From JBOHTO01 sp050733695 (GTDB lineage: Bacteria > Gemmatimonadota > Gemmatimonadetes > Gemmatimonadales > Gemmatimonadaceae), in the NCBI GenBank assembly GCA_050733695.1, contig JBOHTO010000098.1, forward strand, positions 1 to 9,659: a stretch of 9,659 nt of DNA, written 5' to 3'. Shown in pieces: positions 3,956 through 9,659 of this stretch. The notes under the pieces were generated by a model. It was not told the origin of the DNA. It saw only the letters and a program-made list of their open reading frames with translations, and ran no database searches. How positions within the stretch are numbered: position 1 is the stretch's first letter; every line of letters starts with the position of its first letter. The translations under genes were made by a program, and so were the position numbers.

Positions 3956-6849
3956 GGGTCCGCCATATCGCCGGCGCCGGCCGCGATCGGATCGGCGCGA
4001 ACGCTGAGCGTGCCGTGATATCTGTCGCCGTCGGCGATGAGCGTGACGCGATACGTACCCGGTCCTCCCGATTCTCGCCGGCCGAACTCGCGGGAGAAGG
4101 AGTTGCGATCCTCGAGCAGGATGGACATCGCCTCGCGTCGCTCGCGTTCCGAACCGGCTGCGCGAAATGCGTCGTACGACTCGGCGAGCTCGGCGCGGCG
4201 CTCGGGGTCGTCCCGGATCTCCTCCTCGAAACGCTCGGCAACGCGACGGCGCTCGTCGTCCGTGAGTGGCGGTGGATCGAAGCGGAGGTCCCATTGATAG
4301 CGGTGAATACCCACTTCACCCGGCAACACCGCGGTGTGCACGTGCTCTCCGCCGGGCGCCGATATCTCGAGCTTCACCTCGCCACGCTGCTCTGCGCCCA
4401 GGTAGTACGAGATCATCGCCGAGTTCCGGAACTCGGCGCGTGGAAGACTGGATGTGGGGACGATGGTTGGCGGATTCTCCCCGGCGAACCACTGATGTCC
4501 GCGCTGCCCGCCGCGGCTCCGGTTCTCCCAGATTGTCGCGGGGCGATTGCGGAAGAGGTGCGCGTCGCTCGCGAGCACGTCGTCGGTGAGCTGCTGCAGC
4601 GGGGTGATATCGTCGAGGATGAAGATGCTGCGTCCGTGCGTCCCGGCGATGAGATCATTGTCGCGCGGGTGGATGACGAGATCCTGGATGGCCACCGTCG
4701 GCATGCCGTTCATGAGGCGCGTCCAGCGCGCACCGCGATCGAGCGACACGAACACCTCGAACTCGGTGCCCAGAAAGAGAAGGTCCGGATTGCGCAGGTC
4801 CTCGCGGATCACATGGACGGAGTGTCCCGCGGGGAGGTTGCTCGTGATGTCCGTCCACGTCTGCCCATAGTCGTCCGTCCTGAACGCCCAGGGCGAGAAG
4901 GTGTCGCTCCGGTGGCCATCGAAGACGACGTATGCCCTTGCCGGATCGAAGTGCGAGGCCTCGATGCGGTCCGCCCAGATTCCGGCGGGCACGCTCCTGA
5001 TCGCCGCCCTTGCATTCGTCCAGGTGCGGCCATTGTCGCGCGTGAGCTGCACGTTCCCATCGTCCGTCACCGCCCAGATCACTCCGGGGATAACGGAGGA
5101 TTCGGAGAGCGACGTGATCGTACCGTGCGTCTCCGCGCCGGTATTGTCCGGTGTGATACCCCCGCTCCCGCCGCGCCGGGTCTTCTCCGGATCGCGAGTG
5201 GACAGATCGGGGCTGATGATCCGCCAGCTCTCGCCCCGATCCGTCGTTCTGAACAGGAAGTTGCCGCCGAGGTAGATGGTGTGCGGATCGTGCGGCGACA
5301 TGACGAGCGGTGCCGACCAGTTGAACCGGAAGACGCTATCCGGATTGCTTCCCGCGCCGACGACCTCGGCGTAGTTCACGGTGTTCGCTTCTTCGGGCGG
5401 GCCGGCGGAGAACTCGTGCGTGAGAACATCGTAGCGCCGGAAGCTTCCGTTCTCACCCTCTGTGTAGAGCACTCGCCAGTCGGTGGGATCCACCTGCACG
5501 TCCTGCCCGTCTCCCCAGTGCAGCTTCCAGTTGTCGTCGTTCAGAATTCCGCGCACATCGCGGCTGAAGCTCGGTCCGCCGAAGGTACCGTTGTCCTGCA
5601 GGCCGCCGTAGACGTAGTAGGGGTCGCGCATGTCCACGCCGATACGGTAGTACTGCCCTATGGCGAAGTTGTCGAACAGCTCGAAGCTGCGACCGTGATC
5701 GTGCGTGATCGATGATCCCTTGTCGGCGCCGAGGTAGTAACGATCTCCGTCGTTGGGATCGATCCACATCGCGTGGAAATCGCCGTGTACTTCCTGGTCC
5801 TCGCTCCCGTTGCGCAGCGTGCGGCCGCCGTCTTCCGAAACCATGAAGCGTGTGGTGAGAACGTACACGCGCTGATCATCGGAGGGATTGATTCGAATCT
5901 GGCTGTAATAGAAGGGGCGATTGTTGTACGTGTTGATGTAGGTCCACGATTCGCCGGCGTCCTCGGAGCGATAGATCCCGGAACCGGGTTCGCTCAGGTC
6001 GCCGGTGCGCTCCGCCTCGACGATCGCCATGAGGATGGACGGATCGCGGCGGTAGATGGAGAGTCCGATGCGTCCGGTTTCACCGGTGGGAAGTCCGCGC
6101 GTCAGCTCGCGCCACGTCTCACCGCCGTCTGTCGACTTGAAGATGCCGCCGCCGGGACCGCCGCTCTGGAACGTCCACGGTTTGCGCAGCCGGTGGTAGA
6201 AGGCGACATAGAGTGTGTTCGGATCGCTCGGATCCATGACGAGGTCGGTGGCGCCCGTGCGGCCGTCGTCGGGCAGGCCGCCGCCGAGCTTCGCCCATGT
6301 CGTACCGCCGTCAACGGTCTTGAAGAGACCGCGGTCGCCGGAGTAGCCCCACAGATGGCCGATGGCGGCTGCGTAGACGATGTCGGGGTCGCTGGGGTGC
6401 GTGACGACGCGCGCGATCTGGTGCGTGGACTCGAGGCCCATGCGCGTGAAACGGGCGCCGCCGTCGACCGACTTGTAGATGCCGTCGCCCCACGCGACGC
6501 TGTTGCGGTTGTTCGCCTCGCCCGTACCAACCCAGACGATCTTCGGATCGGGCTGGAAGATCGCGATGTCGCCGATCGACGCCGAGGGATAACTGTCGAA
6601 GATCGGCGTCCACGTGGTTCCCGCATTCTCCGACTTGAACACTCCGCCCGACGCCGATGCCACATACACCGTCGCGAAGTCGCGTTCCACGGCCTCGATG
6701 TCGACCACTCGGCCGGCCATGTTCGCGGGTCCGATGTTGCGCCAGCGAAATGCGCCGAGCAGCGACTCGGGGTCGGAGGGGGGCTGCTGCGCCCCGCCCG
6801 CGAGCGGGAGGGCCGACACGGCGAATGCCGCGAGGCCGAGGGCGACCAT
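3952..6849 (-). CDS. Exported VPS10/sortilin-type Asp-box beta-propeller protein
   Basis: This encodes 965 residues from ATG 6849-6847. TTG 6915 and GTG 6855 are in-frame alternatives. I prefer the ATG because the signal peptide (MVALGLAAFAVSALPLAGGA, probable cleavage before QQPP) then sits at the N-terminus, although no good ribosome-binding site precedes it. Eleven Asp-box motifs (S/T-x-D-x-G-x-x-W type) lie near residues 73, 127, 177, 239, 295, 338, 382, 535, 602, 657 and 702. Examples are SENAGTTW, TVDGGTTW, STDGGETW, TRDNGRTW and SLDRGARW. They mark blades of one large or two stacked propellers across about 30-750. A beta-rich region follows (EVKLEISAPGGEHVH at about 824-838), then a charged helical insert (865-915), and a final strand region TYRVTLIADGDRYHGTLSV. 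Such proteins are often annotated as glycosyl hydrolases, but Asp boxes are structural and I see no proof of glycosidase activity. It likely acts in the periplasm or outside the cell. Confidence 0.9.
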   Translation of the reverse strand: MVALGLAAFAVSALPLAGGAQQPPSDPESLLGAFRWRNIGPANMAGRVVDIEAVERDFATVYVASASGGVFKSENAGTTWTPIFDSYPSASIGDIAIFQPDPKIVWVGTGEANNRNSVAWGDGIYKSVDGGARFTRMGLESTHQIARVVTHPSDPDIVYAAAIGHLWGYSGDRGLFKTVDGGTTWAKLGGGLPDDGRTGATDLVMDPSDPNTLYVAFYHRLRKPWTFQSGGPGGGIFKSTDGGETWRELTRGLPTGETGRIGLSIYRRDPSILMAIVEAERTGDLSEPGSGIYRSEDAGESWTYINTYNNRPFYYSQIRINPSDDQRVYVLTTRFMVSEDGGRTLRNGSEDQEVHGDFHAMWIDPNDGDRYYLGADKGSSITHDHGRSFELFDNFAIGQYYRIGVDMRDPYYVYGGLQDNGTFGGPSFSRDVRGILNDDNWKLHWGDGQDVQVDPTDWRVLYTEGENGSFRRYDVLTHEFSAGPPEEANTVNYAEVVGAGSNPDSVFRFNWSAPLVMSPHDPHTIYLGGNFLFRTTDRGESWRIISPDLSTRDPEKTRRGGSGGITPDNTGAETHGTITSLSESSVIPGVIWAVTDDGNVQLTRDNGRTWTNARAAIRSVPAGIWADRIEASHFDPARAYVVFDGHRSDTFSPWAFRTDDYGQTWTDITSNLPAGHSVHVIREDLRNPDLLFLGTEFEVFVSLDRGARWTRLMNGMPTVAIQDLVIHPRDNDLIAGTHGRSIFILDDITPLQQLTDDVLASDAHLFRNRPATIWENRSRGGQRGHQWFAGENPPTIVPTSSLPRAEFRNSAMISYYLGAEQRGEVKLEISAPGGEHVHTAVLPGEVGIHRYQWDLRFDPPPLTDDERRRVAERFEEEIRDDPERRAELAESYDAFRAAGSERERREAMSILLEDRNSFSREFGRRESGGPGTYRVTLIADGDRYHGTLSVRADPIAAGAGDMADP

Positions 6850-6939
6850 TCGCACTGCGCCAGCAGAACCATGACCTCGTGTTGCAGGGCGGTGTGATGC
6901 GCACGTTGTCGGCAAGCTTTCGTCCCGGTTGCTGTTCGG

Positions 6940-6968
6940 ATAAGACTGCCCGGTCGGTGTTCCGTCGA
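6940..6968 (-). promoter_or_regulatory. Possible sigma-70-like promoter for the propeller/oxidoreductase operon
   Basis: On the minus strand TCGACG (6968-6963) and TCTTAT (6945-6940) match four of six positions of each of the -35 and -10 consensus hexamers, with exactly 17 bases between them. The implied leader to the ATG at 6849 would be about 85 bases. The match is modest and such near-hits are common, so this is a candidate only. The 232-bp gap upstream of this gene is where a promoter would be expected. Confidence 0.22.
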
Positions 6969-7081
6969 GGCCGAGCGGCGCAGACGGGTAAAGCTGGCAT
7001 CTGCGCCGTCGATGGCAAGTCAGCCTGGGGAGGGGAAAGGGCGGCTACGCTGGACAAACGGTACGCTCACACCTGCCGCGC

Positions 7082-7642
7082 CTATGCGCTACCGCTCAGC
7101 CGCCAGTGAACGACCGCCCGAATGCGTGCGATCTGCTGCAGGTGCACGATATCGTGGCCGGCGTAGAGGCAGACGAGATCGCTGATGCTCTCCTCGCCCC
7201 GCTCCGCGTGCACTCCCACTCGGTCGCGATCAGCCGTCGGGGTTCGTTCCAGGAGGCGAAGGTTCGCATGGCGCAGCCTTGTGAAGTCTTCCAGTGCCGC
7301 GGGGACATCCGATTCTGCGTAACGCAGGCGATCCGCCCAGGCATCCTGGTCATAGCCGGCCAGCACGGGCCGATCGTGGGCGAGAATCATGCGCAGGCGA
7401 TAGCCCGCAACGAGCTCCGAATCGGCAAGGTGCTGGACGACATCACGGATCGACCACTTCCCCTTCGCTTCCGGCGTACTCAGGGATTGCGGCGAGAGGT
7501 CATCCGCCGCGCGGCGCAGATCAGCGGGCGTCGCGCGAAGCACATCCACGGGATCGCGCGACCCCAGCGCCGACCTGAGCCTGGCGACATAGGCCTCCGC
7601 GTCGTGCACCGGATCCGGTATCCCGACTATGGTGTCAGCCAT
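7082..7642 (-). CDS. DinB-superfamily protein (DinB_2-like)
   Basis: This encodes 186 residues starting MADTIVGIPDPVHDAEAY at ATG 7642-7640, with AGAGG 7 bases upstream. GKWSIRDVVQHLADSE (61-76) is the hallmark of the DinB four-helix bundle. The three metal-site histidines expected in the family are visible as His71, His163 and His167 (AGHDIVHLQQI). The length is usual for DinB_2. Members are metal-binding four-helix proteins, some of them thiol-dependent transferases (mycothiol or bacillithiol), many damage- or stress-induced and most unassigned; the substrate here is unknown. No signal peptide is present, so it is cytoplasmic. The start lies one base after the TGA of the LCAT-like gene, so the two are almost certainly cotranscribed and may be coupled in translation. 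Confidence 0.9.
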   Translation of the reverse strand: MADTIVGIPDPVHDAEAYVARLRSALGSRDPVDVLRATPADLRRAADDLSPQSLSTPEAKGKWSIRDVVQHLADSELVAGYRLRMILAHDRPVLAGYDQDAWADRLRYAESDVPAALEDFTRLRHANLRLLERTPTADRDRVGVHAERGEESISDLVCLYAGHDIVHLQQIARIRAVVHWRLSGSA

Positions 7643-7643
7643 C

Positions 7644-8909
7644 TCAACCTCTGTCTCTCCCGGGAACTATCCACGCTGGCCAATCCTGCTTGGCAACTCC
7701 GGGCGCCTTCCATCCCCACACCTGCCCCCGGAAATCCTCGCGCAGGAAGCGCAGTACCAGATGCTGCACCAGATTCATCGTCGGCAGCGCCGCGTGAAAT
7801 CCGCCCACCGCGGTGAGTACACGATCCTTCAGCTCCCAGAACGAGAAGTCATCCGGCCGCACGCACACGAGCTGCGCGCGATCGAGGAAGGCCGGACACG
7901 CGCCGAGGAAGGGAACGGTTCCGTCGCCAGTGCCCATGCCGTCGGGCCACTGGTCCTGATTCGCATCGAATTCGAAGCGGATGCGCCGGTCCTTGCGCGT
8001 GATGCGAAAGCTGGTCTGCGTCGCGACGTTCACGCCGACTATCGCCAGCCATCCCTTGCTGCGCTCCGACAGCGCTGCGGTGACCGACGCCGATCGAACA
8101 TGCTTTCGCAGATCACGCGTGAGGCGGAGGTACTGTGTCAACAGTGCGGTGGCGTTGTTGCTGGCCTTGATGAAGCGGATGTACGCGGCCAGCGTTTCCA
8201 GCACGGATCGCTGCCAGGCTGTCACGTCGAGGATATCGCCCGATAACTCCGGATCCGGCCTGGTGGCACCCGCGAATGTCGGCAGCAGTTGGTAGACAGC
8301 CGGGATCGTGCGCGCCGCTTCGCGGTCGCGCTCGCGCGGACGCTCGCCGGCGAGATTCCCCATGCCTGTCGCAAGTTTCACGACTGCGTCCACCGCGCCC
8401 TCGAAGGGCGTCGCGATCGAGGCGACCCTGCGCACGCGCTTCTTCGTGCCATTGCGGCTGAGATAGTCGGCGACGATCAGCCCGCCCATGGAATGTGCGA
8501 CCATGTCGAGCCGCGTGGGCGGGTCCTTGCGATAGTGCGGCAGCAGCGCTGTGCGAGCGAGCACTTCCTCCACGAAATCGCCAAGCTGATCGGCGCTGCG
8601 GGCACAGTCCTGGCGCCAGTCATACGCGAAGCCGAAGACGGGCGTCGGCTGATCCTTGCGCGGCGTGAGATCGTGGCGCAGCGCTGCGATCAGATCGCGG
8701 TAGATGAGATCGAACACCATTGAGGGCTGCACGCGCGCGGGCTCGATCACCTCGTAGCGCGAGTCGTCCGGATGGATGGAGATCCGCTCATACTCCTTGT
8801 GGACGACGGCGGACCACAGCTCCTCGCGCGGGAGCGGGTAGTAGTCCTCGAGGCCGGTGCCCTGGATGCCGGGGACGACGATGACCGGTGGCTGCAGGTG
8901 AGTCGGCAT
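7644..8909 (-). CDS. LCAT-like alpha/beta hydrolase (lecithin:cholesterol acyltransferase family)
   Basis: This encodes 421 residues starting MPTHLQPPVIVVPGIQGTGL. The PVIVVPGIQG opening (8-17) is the oxyanion-loop strand of the LCAT/PDAT family. YDWR at 96-99 is also characteristic. AHSMGG (138-143) carries the nucleophile Ser140 in GxSxG form. GTGDGTVP (326-333) supplies a likely catalytic Asp329, and GFHAALP supplies a likely His372. IATPFEGAVDAV (165-176) fits the substrate-loop region after the nucleophile. The expected activity is acyl hydrolysis or transfer on a lipid ester; the substrate cannot be read from the sequence. No signal peptide or membrane segment is seen, so it is probably cytoplasmic. 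ATG 8909 is the only sensible start, though no strong ribosome-binding site precedes it; a 6-bp GC hairpin (8924-8940) lies just upstream. It is followed one base after its stop by the DinB gene. Confidence 0.9.
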   Translation of the reverse strand: MPTHLQPPVIVVPGIQGTGLEDYYPLPREELWSAVVHKEYERISIHPDDSRYEVIEPARVQPSMVFDLIYRDLIAALRHDLTPRKDQPTPVFGFAYDWRQDCARSADQLGDFVEEVLARTALLPHYRKDPPTRLDMVAHSMGGLIVADYLSRNGTKKRVRRVASIATPFEGAVDAVVKLATGMGNLAGERPRERDREAARTIPAVYQLLPTFAGATRPDPELSGDILDVTAWQRSVLETLAAYIRFIKASNNATALLTQYLRLTRDLRKHVRSASVTAALSERSKGWLAIVGVNVATQTSFRITRKDRRIRFEFDANQDQWPDGMGTGDGTVPFLGACPAFLDRAQLVCVRPDDFSFWELKDRVLTAVGGFHAALPTMNLVQHLVLRFLREDFRGQVWGWKAPGVAKQDWPAWIVPGRDRG

Positions 8910-8969
8910 GCGACCGGTAAACTGGGCGCTGCCGGCGCCCGGGTCCAGCGCTCGTCGATCAGGCGGATC

Positions 8970-8987
8970 GGCTGATGGGCATCAGCC
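8970..8987 (-). terminator. Perfect 7-bp stem-loop between lipoprotein and hydrolase genes
   Basis: GGCTGAT (8970-8976) pairs with ATCAGCC (8981-8987) around a 4-base loop. It starts 18 bases after the stop of the lipoprotein gene at 9006 and 60 bases before the hydrolase start at 8909. No T-run follows on the minus strand. It may be a terminator, or a processing or attenuation hairpin separating the two units. Confidence 0.4.
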
Positions 8988-9005
8988 CCGGCCGCCAGAT
9001 GTCAG

Positions 9006-9467
9006 CTATCTGCTACTGCTTGCAGCCAGGCTGCCGGGTCTTCGCGAAAAGCGCACGTAGGCGTAGCCGGGCCCGCCCTGGCGTAGCTGCGTCACGAGCG
9101 TGGAGTCGGCTGCGAGCGCGCCATAGAAGTAGTAGCGCTCTTCCGCGCAGCGCGCGTCGGCGCCCGAGGCCACCAGCGCGAGCGGAGGCGAGCCGGTCTC
9201 GTCGTACGTCGCGACGAAGCGGATGCGACACGGCGTGCCGATCGAGGGCGCGATCTCTCCCGATCCCTCGACGATCGCTCCCCCCTCTGCACCCAGATTT
9301 TCGGGGGTGATGACGAGCGTCCAGTCGCGGTACTCGCCGCCGGATGTCCCCTCTCTTCCCACCCACGTTCCGGCGAGCGGCGGAAGGGCGGGCGCGCTGC
9401 CAGCGAGCTGAGGCGCGCAGGATGTGGAGAGCAGGAGGATCGCGGCGGGAACGATAAGTCGGGCCAT
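9006..9467 (-). CDS. Small putative lipoprotein, function unknown
   Basis: This encodes 153 residues from ATG 9467-9465. The ATG four codons upstream (9479) is less likely because GGAG, overlapping that first ATG, is spaced 6 bases from the second one. The N-terminus MARLIVPAAILLLSTSC has a basic start, a hydrophobic core and Cys17 in a context (LSTSC) that fits the looser lipoprotein signal pattern, although it has Ser rather than Leu three residues before the Cys. After the Cys comes a Pro/Ala linker, then LAGTWVGREG (about 28-37), which resembles the opening of small lipocalin-like or other beta-barrel domains. YYFYGAL and YAYVRFSRR near the end look like closing strands. Two further Cys (CRIRF near 79, CAEE near 106) could form a disulphide. 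It is probably anchored to a membrane and facing the periplasm. No enzyme motif is visible. The gene lies 96 bp upstream of the hydrolase gene in the same orientation, with a hairpin between. Confidence 0.82.
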   Translation of the reverse strand: MARLIVPAAILLLSTSCAPQLAGSAPALPPLAGTWVGREGTSGGEYRDWTLVITPENLGAEGGAIVEGSGEIAPSIGTPCRIRFVATYDETGSPPLALVASGADARCAEERYYFYGALAADSTLVTQLRQGGPGYAYVRFSRRPGSLAASSSR

Positions 9468-9659
9468 GGAGGTCTCCATCGGGATTTCAACGGTCGCGCT
9501 GTCGTGCGCTTCCCGTGGATGGACGACCGCCCCGCTGCCGCGGTCATTCCCGGTGCGTAAGCTGAAGGCTGACTTCTCCTGTGAGCCACGTCCGGGATGG
9601 CACGGTCCGACTGCGGCTGCTGGAAGCGTGCGATCGGGAGACCGCTGCTTGTTCGCGCC
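9468..9659. other. Upstream region of the lipoprotein gene, no gene recognised
   Basis: This is 192 bp to the window edge. The minus-strand frame that crosses it is Arg/Ser-rich and reads as a shadow of the lipoprotein gene. I see no convincing promoter hexamers. It presumably holds the promoter of the lipoprotein gene and possibly the end of a neighbour beyond the window. Confidence 0.4.

Noticed and set aside
3956..4294. 113-residue N-terminal extension of the oxidoreductase
   Set aside because: It lies wholly inside the propeller gene in another frame, is Arg-rich, and ends at the GTGA overlap where the family-like sequence begins.
3913..5715. 600-codon plus-strand open frame opposite the propeller gene (and another at 5773-6897)
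   Set aside because: Its composition is what the antisense of a GC-rich gene gives. The minus-strand frame has a signal peptide and eleven Asp boxes, while the plus-strand product has no recognisable domain or start signal.
8924..8940. 6-bp GC hairpin GGGCGC/GCGCCC upstream of the hydrolase start as a riboswitch or terminator
   Set aside because: It is a short GC-only stem of the kind expected by chance in this DNA, with no T-run and no conserved aptamer features.

Overview
This is a GC-rich (by eye about 65%) bacterial chromosomal window. All the intact genes lie on the minus strand. The gene content (a large Asp-box beta-propeller exported protein, a DinB-fold protein, an LCAT-like hydrolase and small GC-rich membrane proteins) fits a soil or sediment bacterium, perhaps Gemmatimonadota or a neighbouring phylum. 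That placement is an impression from protein style, not proof. TGA and TAG are both used as normal stops, so the genetic code is standard.

Positions 1-1576 look like a decaying accessory zone. At the left edge the first 18 codons of an IS-type transposase run off the window on the minus strand. Just outside the likely IS tip lies a plus-strand remnant resembling an RHS/YD-repeat protein, which runs into an almost perfect 14-bp tandem array (364-460). About 200 bp of sequence without recognisable content follows. Then comes a wrecked two-gene unit that resembles a toxin-antitoxin pair. A ribbon-helix-helix antitoxin-like gene (1085-1576) is broken by an amber codon at codon 7. A downstream nucleotidyltransferase-like gene (661-1084, DUF6036/AbiEii-like) has lost its N-terminus and carries a frameshift and a nonsense codon.

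Positions 1685-2684 hold two small membrane protein genes in the same orientation: a coiled-coil protein with one membrane segment, then a protein with four membrane segments. They are separated by a second tandem array (13-bp unit, 2086-2144) whose core resembles that of the first array.

Positions 2798-6849 hold an apparent two-gene operon. The first gene encodes an exported 965-aa VPS10/sortilin-type beta-propeller protein with eleven Asp-box motifs. The second encodes a DAO-type FAD-dependent oxidoreductase, and its GTG start overlaps the first gene's TGA stop as GTGA, which suggests translational coupling.

Positions 7082-8909 hold another tight pair: an LCAT-like alpha/beta hydrolase followed, one nucleotide after its stop, by a DinB-superfamily protein. 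Positions 9006-9467 encode a small putative lipoprotein. No RNA genes, CRISPR arrays or origins were seen. The features most worth following up are the degraded toxin-antitoxin-like pair, the two related tandem arrays and the GTGA-coupled propeller/oxidoreductase operon.
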